Source: Vulcanimicrobiota bacterium | Lineage (GTDB): Bacteria; Vulcanimicrobiota; Vulcanimicrobiia; Vulcanimicrobiales; Vulcanimicrobiaceae | DNA: 61,883 nucleotides | Reading direction: 5' to 3' | NCBI GenBank assembly: GCA_030041225.1 | Contig: JASHOG010000117.1 | Coordinates: forward strand, 1-61,883 | Part shown: piece by piece, positions 16,151 through 24,105 of the stretch | Layout: each line of letters opens with the position of its first letter | How positions within the stretch are numbered: position 1 is the first letter of the stretch | The notes under the pieces: generated by a model | What the model saw: the letters and a program-made list of their open reading frames with translations, nothing else | The model's database searches: none | What the model was told of the DNA's origin: nothing | Position numbers and translations under genes: made by a program

Positions 16151-18445
16151 CTTCGCGGCGCCCTCGAGCGTCTCGCGCAAGAACGTGGCCTGAAAGGCGA
16201 TCATGTCCGTGACCCCGGGAAACTGCGGATGGCGCTTCCAGTCACGCAGGCGTCGCAATCCCGCTACTGCCGCGCGCGCCATACGCCTGGGGTCGCGCCG
16301 TAGCTCGGGATCGATGAAGAGCCCGGGCGGAAGGTCGTGCAGTCCCTGCTGCACCTCGGCAACCGCCTCCTCTTCCTCGAGTCTCACGCCTCCGCGATCG
16401 AGCCACACTGCGATCAGCTGGCTCACCGTCACGGGGCGAATCGACGCGAGCGTATCGCGAAGGAGCTCGCGCCGTTCGAGCTTGACGATGTGATAGAGCA
16501 TCGAGAGCCGGCCTCCGACGAAGACGTCGTAGCTGACACCCGCGAGATAGATGTCGGAGATCGGCGCAAGTTTGTCGAGAATGCCGTGCATGGGCAAGAG
16601 CGCGCCCGTCGTCGTATAGTGACCTTCAGGCGTCAAAAAGAACGTACCGCCGGCCCGAACGACGCCGACCATCCGTGCGAAGTCTTCCTCGAGCGTCGTG
16701 CGCGTCGCTTCGAGTTCCTCGTGCCGGTACGGCTCTCTCAGCGTCGTGAGACGCACGTATGCTTGGCTCTTCCCGAAGTTCTCGCGTGTCCAGAGGTCGG
16801 CGGTCGTCATTTCGGCTGCGAACCGATCGGCGACGCGCTCCTCGAAGAGCTGCGAGAGCTGCAGTCTCCCGTGCCGCTGCGCGGCCGACCACGCCAGACT
16901 TCCGATCGTGCGCGAGCCGAGCTCGTTTTCGATCGGCAGCAGTCCGATCCCGCGGAAGAGCGCGCTCGCATTGAACGCTCGCAAGAACGGCATGTGGAGC
17001 CGAACGGCAAGGAACCCCGGCTCGTACATGCGCCGTGATGTGGCGGAGAAGATCGGCTCGCGCCACGCACCTCGGGTGACGGAGAGGCCCGTAACCAGCG
17101 CAGGCGATTCGAGATCATGCTGATGGTTCGCGATGACGAGCGTGGAGCCGCGCCGTAACGGTATCGTTCCCCACCCGCGTATGCGATAGGCGATGTGCAG
17201 GTAGAGCCCGTTCCCCGTCATCACCATGAACCTCAGAGGAACGCTCCAAATGGAAGAGAGCGGCTTGCGCCCGATGCGCAACACGATCAACGCGGCGAAC
17301 GTGAAGCTCAGACCGGCAATGCCGAAGACGATCTGATAGCCGACGCGCGCGCCGGCAAAGAGTGCGAGGATGGCGCCGCCGACGAGCGGCGCGACGACGT
17401 TGGGCAGGTGCGTCGCGATGCCCCAGATGCCCAGATCGCGCGCGATATCGCGCAGCTCCGGGACGCTGTCCATCGCGAGCGCCCATCCCGTCGAGATCAC
17501 GCCACCGAAGCCGATGCCGAAGAGCGCCGCAAAGCCCACCATCCAGCTCGGATTCGGCGCGTAAGCGAAAGCGAGCGCAGCGAGCGCCATCGGGATTCCC
17601 GCAAGTGCAACGATGATCCGTCGCGGTGCGCGATCGGAGAGGACACCGAGCCATATCGAAGAGATGAGCGCGCCGGCGAGCGCGCTGATGCCGACAAGCC
17701 CCGTGCCCTCCGCCGGGTTGACGACGCGCAGCACGTCGTGGAAGAACGTCAGCACGAACGTCATCAGCAGCGTCAAACCGAAGAAGACGAGAGCGCGTGC
17801 GGCAAACATGATGTGGAAATCGTGCCAGTCGCGTACGTGCACGTGCTCGGGCTCCTGCCAGGCGCCCTCCTCGACGCCGAACAGCGAGAACGAAAAGAGG
17901 GTGAGGATTGCGCCGGTCGCGAGAAACGTAGCGCGCGGATCGGCGAGCCCGCCGGCGATGCCCAGGCCCAGTACCGCGCCGATGAGCGTCGCCGCTCCTC
18001 GGATGCCCGAGACGACGCCCCATTGCGTACGCGGTACGATCTCGGGCAGGAGCGCTTGATACGCGGCGAGCCCGATGTTCACGCCGATGATCGCGAGAAT
18101 GAGAAAGAACGCAAAGAACCCAAGGTCTTTCGAGAGCGCAAGGCCGAGAAGCGCGAGAACGTTGATGGCAATTCCCCATGCCGTGAAGGCGCGGCGCGAT
18201 CCGCCGCTCCGTCGGAGATGGTCGGAGAGCCACCCGGAGAACGGCGGAACGAGCATCGCGGCAAACGACGAGGCCGACGACAGCGCCGCGAGCACCGTCC
18301 GATAGTTGTGCGGCGTGAGGTGCAGCAACGCGGCTGGAACGGCGATCGCCATCAATGCCGCATCTTGAAAGGCCAGCGGTATCCAGAGCGCGTTGAGCAG
18401 GGTCCATGCGCCGATCTCGCGCGCACGGCCGTTTCGTTCGCTCAA
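16139..18445 (-). CDS. MFS transporter-acyltransferase (PlsC-like) fusion
   Basis: About 768 aa. The TTG start at 18445 is preferred: it overlaps the upstream stop as TTGA and has GGAAG upstream. A GTG at 18487 without a clear SD is the alternative. Residues about 1-400 are a 12-helix MFS permease (GWLSDHLRRSGGSRRAF loop, GVLSDRAPRR loop). The C-terminal about 370 residues are a glycerolipid acyltransferase-type domain, with ANHQHDLESPAL at the H-x4-D site and TPEGHYTTTG at the EGTRS-like site. The strict H-x4-D appears as H-x4-E. Similar LplT/Aas-type fusions import lysophospholipid and reacylate it, but no AMP-ligase domain is present here. It is the last gene of a four-gene coupled operon of envelope proteins. 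Confidence 0.85.
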   Translation of the reverse strand: MSERNGRAREIGAWTLLNALWIPLAFQDAALMAIAVPAALLHLTPHNYRTVLAALSSASSFAAMLVPPFSGWLSDHLRRSGGSRRAFTAWGIAINVLALLGLALSKDLGFFAFFLILAIIGVNIGLAAYQALLPEIVPRTQWGVVSGIRGAATLIGAVLGLGIAGGLADPRATFLATGAILTLFSFSLFGVEEGAWQEPEHVHVRDWHDFHIMFAARALVFFGLTLLMTFVLTFFHDVLRVVNPAEGTGLVGISALAGALISSIWLGVLSDRAPRRIIVALAGIPMALAALAFAYAPNPSWMVGFAALFGIGFGGVISTGWALAMDSVPELRDIARDLGIWGIATHLPNVVAPLVGGAILALFAGARVGYQIVFGIAGLSFTFAALIVLRIGRKPLSSIWSVPLRFMVMTGNGLYLHIAYRIRGWGTIPLRRGSTLVIANHQHDLESPALVTGLSVTRGAWREPIFSATSRRMYEPGFLAVRLHMPFLRAFNASALFRGIGLLPIENELGSRTIGSLAWSAAQRHGRLQLSQLFEERVADRFAAEMTTADLWTRENFGKSQAYVRLTTLREPYRHEELEATRTTLEEDFARMVGVVRAGGTFFLTPEGHYTTTGALLPMHGILDKLAPISDIYLAGVSYDVFVGGRLSMLYHIVKLERRELLRDTLASIRPVTVSQLIAVWLDRGGVRLEEEEAVAEVQQGLHDLPPGLFIDPELRRDPRRMARAAVAGLRRLRDWKRHPQFPGVTDMIAFQATFLRETLEGAAKLHG

Positions 18446-18798
18446 AGCGCTTCCGCGCTCACCTGCAACTGCAACGAGGTCGTGCACGTCGAGAGCCCCG
18501 TGCGCTCGGTCAAGCGCATCGTCAGGTTCTCCTCGCGACCCGTGGTGTTCATATAAACGTGCGTCGCCGTCGTCGCATTCGCGTTGGTGCTCTTCTCCAC
18601 CGAGCCGTCACCGAAGGACCAGCTGCGCGATACGAAGCGCGTGACCGGCGAGATGCTCGAGCCGTCGGTGAAGGTGACGGTTTGCCCGCTCATGAGCGAC
18701 GTGCTCGGCGATGCCGTTACCGCTGCAATACATCCCGGTCCGCCCCCCAACGAGGAACCGAGTAAGATGAGCGCGAGCGACGCAAGCCAGAGGCGCAT
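18442..18798 (-). CDS. PKD-like small lipoprotein
   Basis: 118 aa from an ATG that overlaps the preceding stop (ATGA). A lipoprotein-type leader (RLWLASLALILLGSSLGG, Cys about residue 23) is followed by a single PKD-like beta sandwich (GQTVTFTDGSS, RSWSFGDGSV, THVYMNTTGREENLTMRLT). PKD folds usually mediate extracellular protein or polysaccharide contacts. The gene is sandwiched between the beta-rich exported protein and the MFS-acyltransferase fusion with overlapping codons at both ends, so the products are likely made in a fixed ratio. Confidence 0.75.
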   Translation of the reverse strand: MRLWLASLALILLGSSLGGGPGCIAAVTASPSTSLMSGQTVTFTDGSSISPVTRFVSRSWSFGDGSVEKSTNANATTATHVYMNTTGREENLTMRLTERTGLSTCTTSLQLQVSAEAL

Positions 18799-19469
18799 CA
18801 GCGTTCGACCACCGCGCGCCACTCGGCCATGAGCCCGAAGCCCGCGTTGCGATCGGCGGCGGCGTCCGTCGCGGTGAAACGTGCGGCGAAGTTGATGGCG
18901 CGTAGACCGATCAGGATCTCTTCCTGGTGCAGACGCACACCGTATGCGACCGAGTAATCGATCTCTGAGGCAAGCTCGGCTTCGTCATCGGAAGCATGGG
19001 GGTAACCGTACGTGTAGATGTCCGTGCCGTACAGCGACGGCACGCCGCCGACGAGCCCTTCGAGAAAATGTGCGCTGCCGAGCGCTACGCGATAACCGAG
19101 CTCGTAGCGAATCCCTGCGAGCCGCGAGGCGACCTCCTGATCGAGACTCGGCAGCGGCGTGTGCTGATTGATGATGTCACCCCCTACGCCGAGGAAGAGC
19201 GCACCTTGTCGGTCGAGCCCGAAACGCAGAGCACCGTCAACGATGCCGACGGCCGGCGTCGCTTGCCCGTAACGCGCCGATGCGCGTTGCGGGACGCTGA
19301 CCACCGGGACCCCTTCGAAGTGGACACGAACGCGCTTCCCGCCGATCTGCAGCTCGACGAACCCCCCGCCTGCAAAGCCGCGCTGCGAACCCGCGATATC
19401 CTCGTGTACGCCCGCGAGCGCGAGCGCTTGAACTCCAACGTACGTCGTCGATGCGAGCAATGCGATCAC
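18798..19469 (-). CDS. Exported beta-rich protein, possibly a small outer-membrane barrel
   Basis: 223 aa with an N-terminal hydrophobic leader (MIALLASTTYVGVQALALAG). The rest alternates hydrophobic and polar residues in strand-length stretches (FVELQIGGKRVRVHFEGVPV, GALRFGLDRQGALFLGVGGD, GIRYELGYRVAL, SVAYGVRLHQEEILIGLRAI, GFGLMAEWRAVV). This is the pattern of an 8-10-stranded barrel, although the C-terminus lacks a terminal aromatic. No family is recognised. The start overlaps the upstream lipoprotein stop (ATGA) and the stop overlaps the PKD gene start. Confidence 0.65.
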   Translation of the reverse strand: MIALLASTTYVGVQALALAGVHEDIAGSQRGFAGGGFVELQIGGKRVRVHFEGVPVVSVPQRASARYGQATPAVGIVDGALRFGLDRQGALFLGVGGDIINQHTPLPSLDQEVASRLAGIRYELGYRVALGSAHFLEGLVGGVPSLYGTDIYTYGYPHASDDEAELASEIDYSVAYGVRLHQEEILIGLRAINFAARFTATDAAADRNAGFGLMAEWRAVVER

Positions 19470-20125
19470 CGGACTCTCCTCGCATCGAGATAGACGACGC
19501 CGCGACCTTGTGCCTCGTTCAAACGCCCGAGGGCATCGATTGCGGCACCGATCGGCGTCGTCGGATCGAGCGCCTCACTCACCGTGAAACCCGTCTGTTC
19601 ACGAGCCTGCTCGTCGATCGGCGCGCGAAGAAACTGCGGAAGGTACCGAAACTTTCCGAGCATCGAGAGCACGAATCCGGCTTTGCTCTGCAAGAGCGCG
19701 GGATCGACGCCGATGACGGCAACCTCGTGCGGTGTGCCGTCCTCTTCACGATCGAAGACTGCGAAGTCGAGGCCGTACGTGTATGCCTGCCCGCGCGCTT
19801 GCTCGACTCCGCTCCCCCAGAGTCCCACGCGATACCGATCCGGTGGGCGTGCACTGAGATCGCGCAGCCACGCTACGAGCTGATCGAAACTCGCCTGCGT
19901 CGCCGTAACGACCTCGTGTCCCTGGTATGCGCCGCCCCCGCCGACGATACCGAACGCTGCGCGCTCGCTCGGCGAAAGCTCGTGGCGCCAAGAACGCACG
20001 ACCAGCACGCTGCTTCCCGGGAAGAACGGAAAGCCGGCTGGATTCGCGGAGAGCGCCCCCGGCGCGGCTCCGTGCGCACAACCGGCGAGCAGCGGCACGA
20101 AGAGAAGCCAGAGGCGAGCAAGCAT
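19466..20125 (-). CDS. Lipoprotein of unknown function, first gene of the coupled operon
   Basis: 219 aa from the ATG at 20125, chosen because it puts a textbook lipoprotein signal (LWLLFVPLLAGC, lipobox LAGC) at the N-terminus; the frame is open up to 20179. The mature protein has an alpha/beta look with no motif I recognise (SSVLVVRSWRHELSPSERAA, YRVGLWGSGVEQARGQAYTY, KAGFVLSMLGKFRYLPQFLR). It is divergent from the DUF962-like gene, and the two start regions almost touch. Confidence 0.7.
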   Translation of the reverse strand: MLARLWLLFVPLLAGCAHGAAPGALSANPAGFPFFPGSSVLVVRSWRHELSPSERAAFGIVGGGGAYQGHEVVTATQASFDQLVAWLRDLSARPPDRYRVGLWGSGVEQARGQAYTYGLDFAVFDREEDGTPHEVAVIGVDPALLQSKAGFVLSMLGKFRYLPQFLRAPIDEQAREQTGFTVSEALDPTTPIGAAIDALGRLNEAQGRGVVYLDARRVR

Positions 20126-20183
20126 GCTGCGCACGGCCCCCCGTTTCGAGGAGAAGGACGCCGAGCCCCGTAAGGCCACGCAC

Positions 20184-20498
20184 GTGGAGTTCCAAGACTT
20201 CTGGCCGCGTTATCTGCGAGCGCATTCCGATCCGCGAACACGCGCCATGCACGTCGCCGGAACGCTGCTCGGCACGGGGCTCATGCTCACAGCGGCCGTC
20301 GCACGCAAGCCATGGCTCGCCGCCTGCGCTCTGGTCGCCGGATATGCGCCCGCTTGGATCTCACATGCTTTCATCGAGCACAATAGCCCAGAGACGTTTC
20401 GCGCGCCGCTCGCGTCGTTGCGCGCCGATTACATCATGGCATGGCACGTCCTGCGCGGCACGATCGACGAACAGTACGCGAAGGCTGCCTCTGATTAA
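20184..20498 (+). CDS. DUF962/Mpo1-like membrane protein
   Basis: 104 aa from the GTG at 20184; an upstream ATG at 20124 is in frame but overlaps the start of the divergent lipoprotein gene. The N-terminal signature FQDFWPRYLRAHSDPRTRAM followed by HVAGT is diagnostic for DUF962. That family includes yeast Mpo1, a fatty-acid alpha-oxidation dioxygenase with conserved histidines. Two short hydrophobic helices follow (GTLLGTGLMLTAAVA, LAACALVAGYAPAWISHAFIEH). It overlaps the tryptophan dioxygenase gene by 8 nt, so it is the first gene of the kynurenine operon. Confidence 0.8.
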   Translation: MEFQDFWPRYLRAHSDPRTRAMHVAGTLLGTGLMLTAAVARKPWLAACALVAGYAPAWISHAFIEHNSPETFRAPLASLRADYIMAWHVLRGTIDEQYAKAASD

Positions 20499-21267
20499 GC
20501 CGCTCACATACGGAGCATATCTCGGCCTCGACGAGCTGCTGGCGTTACAGCGGCCGCTCTCGGATCCGCCGCACCATGACGAGCTGCTCTTCATCGTTAT
20601 CCATCAGGTCTATGAGCTCTGGTTCAAGCAGCTCTTGCACGAGCTGCAAGCGACGATCGCGGCGCTCGACGCCGATGATCTTCTGCGCGCGGCGAAGCTC
20701 TTCCGCCGCATTCACACGATTCAGCGGCTGCTCGAAGAGCAGGTCGATATCCTCGAGACGATGACGCCGCAAGAATTCAATGCCTTTCGCGACCACTTGA
20801 ATCCGGCGAGCGGCTTCCAATCGGTACAGTTCCGCGAGATGGAGTTTCTCTGCGGTGTGGGCAGCGCAGAGACGCTGCAGCACGTCGTGTTGGACGACGA
20901 CCAACGTGCGCGCCTGGAACGCAGGCTGCGTGAGCCGACGCTCTACGACCATGTCAAGGCGCTGCTCGCGCGGCGCGGATTCGCCACGGGACGTTCAGCC
21001 GATCTCGTCGAGGCGTACCGGAGCATCTACAACGATGCCGAGAAGCACTATGATCTCTACCTCCTGCTCGAAGATCTCATCGAGCTCGACGAGCGTCTGT
21101 TGCTCTGGCGCGGACGACACGTTCGCATGGTCGAGCGTATGATCGGTCAGAAGCGCGGCACGGGCGGCTCTCCGGGTGTCTCGTACCTCGAGAAGACGCT
21201 GCACTACCGGCTCTTCCCCGAGTTGTGGGAAGTTCGTACGCATCTTGGCTCCGGAAGCTACGCATGA
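20491..21267 (+). CDS. kynA: Tryptophan 2,3-dioxygenase
   Basis: 258 aa, the normal bacterial size. It opens the indole ring of L-tryptophan to N-formylkynurenine using heme. The family motifs are clear: LTYGAYLGLDELLALQ, HHDELLFIVIHQVYELWFKQ (heme pocket and substrate helix), SGFQSVQFREMEFLCG, YNDAEKHYDLYLLLEDLIEL and GTGGSPGVSYLEKTL. There is no ATG, GTG or TTG between the unrelated upstream frame and LIKPLTYG. CTG at 20491, preceded by AAGG 7 nt upstream, is the best start, with ATT at 20494 the alternative. The stop overlaps the next start as ATGA. Confidence 0.95.
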   Translation: MIKPLTYGAYLGLDELLALQRPLSDPPHHDELLFIVIHQVYELWFKQLLHELQATIAALDADDLLRAAKLFRRIHTIQRLLEEQVDILETMTPQEFNAFRDHLNPASGFQSVQFREMEFLCGVGSAETLQHVVLDDDQRARLERRLREPTLYDHVKALLARRGFATGRSADLVEAYRSIYNDAEKHYDLYLLLEDLIELDERLLLWRGRHVRMVERMIGQKRGTGGSPGVSYLEKTLHYRLFPELWEVRTHLGSGSYA

Positions 21268-22412
21268 AGGCTCCGGCTGTCACTGCGGCGCTGCACCGAG
21301 AAGAGTTTCCGATCCTCGAGAGTGCAACGTATCTCGCGAGCCACTCGATGGGCGCGGCGCCGCGTCGCGCTCGCGCTGCGCTCGACGAGTATTGGGAAGA
21401 GTGGGCGCGCGAGGGGCCGGAGGCCTGGGAGCGCTGGCTGCCGCGCATCGGTGACATCGCAGACGGCATCGGTGCGATCATCGGCGCGGCGCCGGGCACT
21501 ATCTTCCTCGGTCCGAACGTCTCCGTGCTACAGGCGGCGATCGCATCATGCCTTGACTTCGGCGGCGCTCGCTGCGAGGTGGTCTATGAGGCACTTCAGT
21601 TCCCTTCGCTCACCTACGTGTGGCGCGAATGGGAACGCTACGGTGCGCGTACGCGCGTCGTTCCATCCCAAGACGGCCGCACCGTCGAGACAGAGCGCAC
21701 GCTCGACGCGATGACGAAGCGCACCGCGATCGTCGTGGTCTCACATGCGTACTACGTCTCCGGTGCCCTCGCCGATATCGCAGCGATTCAACGCCGCTGT
21801 CGCGAAGTCGGCGCGCTGCTCTGCGTCGACGCGTATCAGACGACCGGCGTCTATCCGTACGACGTCGTCGAGCTCGATCTGGACATCGTCACCGGCGGCT
21901 CACACAAATGGCTCTGTGGCGGCGCCGGCTGCGGGTGGCTCTATCTACGCCCTGCACTGCTCGAACAATTTCGCCCGGCGGTGACGGGGTGGATGGCGCA
22001 CGCGCAGCCCTTCGCTTTCTCCTCGGCACCGATCGCATATGCGCCGACAATGTACCGATTCGGCCACGGCACCCCGACCATTCCCGGGTACGCCGTCGCG
22101 CGACCGGGTCACGATCTCATTCGCGAGATCGGCGTCGAACGTATCCGCGAGCACAGCGTACGCCTGACGACGCGGCTCGCGCAGGGGGCGCTCGAGCGCG
22201 GCTTCACCGTGCCGACCCCGCTCGATCCACAGCGTCGCACGGGCTGGATCGGCATGGATTTCGACGGCGCCGAGCGCGTCCACAAAGCCCTGATCGCGCA
22301 GCGCATCTTCGTGGATTACCGTCCAGGCTGCGGCATCCGCGTCGGCCCGCACTTCTACACGACCGACGAGGAGATCGACCGCTTCTTCGAAGCCGTGGAC
22401 AAGCTACAGTAG
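21264..22412 (+). CDS. kynU: Kynureninase-like PLP-dependent aminotransferase class V protein
   Basis: 382 aa. Fold-type I PLP enzyme: FLGPNVSVLQAAIASCLDF (cofactor phosphate region), VVSHAYYVSGALADIAAI, CVDAYQTTGVYPYDV (PLP Asp) and GGSHKWLCGGAGCGWLY (Schiff-base Lys). Translational coupling (ATGA) to tryptophan 2,3-dioxygenase makes kynureninase activity (kynurenine to anthranilate plus alanine) the most economical assignment. Sequence alone would also allow a cysteine-desulfurase-like lyase. No formamidase gene is present in the window, so the intermediate step must be encoded elsewhere or be spontaneous. Confidence 0.82.
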   Translation: MKAPAVTAALHREEFPILESATYLASHSMGAAPRRARAALDEYWEEWAREGPEAWERWLPRIGDIADGIGAIIGAAPGTIFLGPNVSVLQAAIASCLDFGGARCEVVYEALQFPSLTYVWREWERYGARTRVVPSQDGRTVETERTLDAMTKRTAIVVVSHAYYVSGALADIAAIQRRCREVGALLCVDAYQTTGVYPYDVVELDLDIVTGGSHKWLCGGAGCGWLYLRPALLEQFRPAVTGWMAHAQPFAFSSAPIAYAPTMYRFGHGTPTIPGYAVARPGHDLIREIGVERIREHSVRLTTRLAQGALERGFTVPTPLDPQRRTGWIGMDFDGAERVHKALIAQRIFVDYRPGCGIRVGPHFYTTDEEIDRFFEAVDKLQ

Positions 22413-23165
22413 AACGGCGGCGAGCTCGCCGTGGATGCTGCCGTTCGTTGCGAGGATCGAATCGTCGCCGGGTGCATAGGCCGCCCCGTCGGTACGCGTC
22501 ACCGTGCCACCCGCTTCGCGTATGAGAAGAATCCCCGCGCCGACGTCCCAGGGTGGTAGATCGAACTCCCAAAATCCGTCGAAGCGCCCGCAGGCGATAT
22601 AGGCGAGATCGAGCGCAGCGGCTCCGTCCCTGCGCACCGCCTGCGCGTGGTCGGAAACAGTCGCAAAGTGCCGTCCGTTGCGCGCGAAGTTTGCGGGGTG
22701 GAAGCCGGTGCAGACGAGGGCTTCGCGAAGCCGCGCGATCTCCGAAACGCGAATCGCTGCTCCGTTGAGACGTGCTCCCGAACCGCGTTCCGCGGTAAAG
22801 CACTCCTCCATCGCAGGAGCATAGACCACGCCGGCAGTGATCTCACCCTCGCGCTCGTATGCGATGGAAACGTTCCACATCGGATATCCGTGAGCGAAGT
22901 TCGTCGTTCCATCGAGAGGATCGACGATCCACCGTTCGTTTGAAGTGCCTTTGTGAAGGCCGCTCTCCTCGGTGAGGATCGCCGCGTTCGGGTACTCTGC
23001 GTGCAAACGCTCGATGATGAGCCTCTCGCTCGCGCCGTCCGCGAGCGTGACGATGTCGGCCCGCCGCGTCTTTTCGCGAATCTCGAGCGGCTTGCGCTGA
23101 AGCTCGAGCAGCAGCGTCCCCGCCTCCCGCGCCACTTCAAGGGCCAGCTCCAGGGCAAGCTTCAT
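22404..23165 (-). CDS. suhB: Inositol monophosphatase family protein
   Basis: 253 aa, typical length. Lithium-sensitive Mg2+-dependent phosphatase signatures: LTEESG (metal Glu), WIVDPLDGTTNFAHG (metal Asp pair) and the C-terminal WEFDLPPWDVGAGILLIREA motif. Such enzymes hydrolyse inositol-1-phosphate or related sugar phosphates, and SuhB also acts in rRNA transcription complexes in some bacteria; which role applies is undetermined. The start overlaps the stop of the preceding serine hydrolase gene (ATGA). Its 3' end overlaps the kynureninase 3' end by 9 nt on the opposite strand. Confidence 0.9.
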   Translation of the reverse strand: MKLALELALEVAREAGTLLLELQRKPLEIREKTRRADIVTLADGASERLIIERLHAEYPNAAILTEESGLHKGTSNERWIVDPLDGTTNFAHGYPMWNVSIAYEREGEITAGVVYAPAMEECFTAERGSGARLNGAAIRVSEIARLREALVCTGFHPANFARNGRHFATVSDHAQAVRRDGAAALDLAYIACGRFDGFWEFDLPPWDVGAGILLIREAGGTVTRTDGAAYAPGDDSILATNGSIHGELAAVLL

Positions 23166-24001
23166 GCTCGCTCGATGTTGTCGACTCTCGTTGCATCCTT
23201 GCGCAGCAGCTCATAGGCGCGCGCGGTTACCGCAGGCGTGAACTGCGAAAGCAGCGCGACGACGTAGGAGTTGCCGCCGTACGGGTCGACGATCGCGACG
23301 TCATTGCGTACATCGGCGAGCACGCCGGTCTTATTCGCTATTTGGACGCGCCGCTCGATTCCGGCGGGAATCGTCTCACGGTCTTCCTGCCGCAGCATGA
23401 TGCCCACCATTGCGCGGCACCCGCTCGCGCTCGCGACGCGCGTCGCTTTCCCTCTGGCTCCGCGTCCAAGCGCGAGAAGCAGCATGCCCACGTCGCGGGC
23501 GCTCGTCGTGTTGTCGATGCCGCGGCCTCGCGCGACAAAATCCATGAAGTGTCGCCGTAGCCTCGTCTGCGCAAGTCCGAGTGATTCCGCAACGTCGTTC
23601 ACGCGCACAAAGGAAAGGTGATCGGCGAGCACGTTGCCCGCCGTGTTGTCGCTTTGCGCGATCATTGCCTTCGCAAGAGCCTCGACTCCGGCAGTCGAGC
23701 CGGGAGCGATGCGCCCAAAGGTCTCGGAGCCCGCGACGATCTCGCGGCCGTTAACGGGCAGCCGGTCAGACCACCGCAGTCGTCCGGCGTCGATCTCGCG
23801 CACGAGAGCGACGAGAATGACGAGCTTGATGATCGAGGCAGCCGGGAACGACGCGTTCGCGTTGTCGTAGACGAAGGGATGCTCGTCGCGCAACCGTTGC
23901 GCGAAGATCGCGAGCCGCCCGGGGAATGCCCACTCGGGGCGGATGCCGGCGCCGAGTGTCGCTGCTACGAGAGCTTGGGTGAGGAAGAGCCTACGATTCA
24001 T
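23162..24001 (-). CDS. Class A beta-lactamase-like serine hydrolase lacking the deacylation Glu
   Basis: 279 aa with an N-terminal export signal (MNRRLFLTQALVAATLGAG, possibly Tat-like). The three penicillin-recognition motifs are intact: S56-I-I-K59, S117-D-N119 and the K-T-G triad in IANKTGVL. The omega-loop position that carries Glu166 in true class A beta-lactamases lies in RLRRHFMDF and is a Phe. Acylation by beta-lactams or cell-wall peptides is thus plausible, but rapid deacylation by the classical mechanism is not. It may be a sensor, a slow hydrolase or a cell-wall D,D-peptidase-like enzyme. Coupled to the downstream phosphatase gene. Confidence 0.85.
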   Translation of the reverse strand: MNRRLFLTQALVAATLGAGIRPEWAFPGRLAIFAQRLRDEHPFVYDNANASFPAASIIKLVILVALVREIDAGRLRWSDRLPVNGREIVAGSETFGRIAPGSTAGVEALAKAMIAQSDNTAGNVLADHLSFVRVNDVAESLGLAQTRLRRHFMDFVARGRGIDNTTSARDVGMLLLALGRGARGKATRVASASGCRAMVGIMLRQEDRETIPAGIERRVQIANKTGVLADVRNDVAIVDPYGGNSYVVALLSQFTPAVTARAYELLRKDATRVDNIERA

Positions 24002-24060
24002 CGAACGCTCCTTCGACGAGAAAGGACCGCGGGCTCGTGCAGCGGCCCGGCCTGCAAGTA

Positions 24061-24095
24061 AAGAAAGGGAAGGCTCCGTAGCGCAGCCTTCCCTT
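24061..24095 (-). terminator. Strong intrinsic terminator after the small exported-protein gene
   Basis: On the minus strand a perfect 11-bp stem (arms 24085-24095 and 24065-24075, AAGGGAAGGCT type) with a 9-nt loop is followed by TCTTTACTT. It begins 10 nt after the stop codon of the gene at 24106. Confidence 0.85.
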
Positions 24096-24105
24096 CGAAG
24101 TTCGG

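Noticed and set aside
17195-18556. Long plus-strand open frame of 453 codons opposite the MFS-acyltransferase gene
   Set aside because: Its translation is a low-complexity string of Arg/Glu/Asp with no fold pattern, while the minus strand shows clear MFS helices. High GC content suppresses stop codons on the antisense strand.
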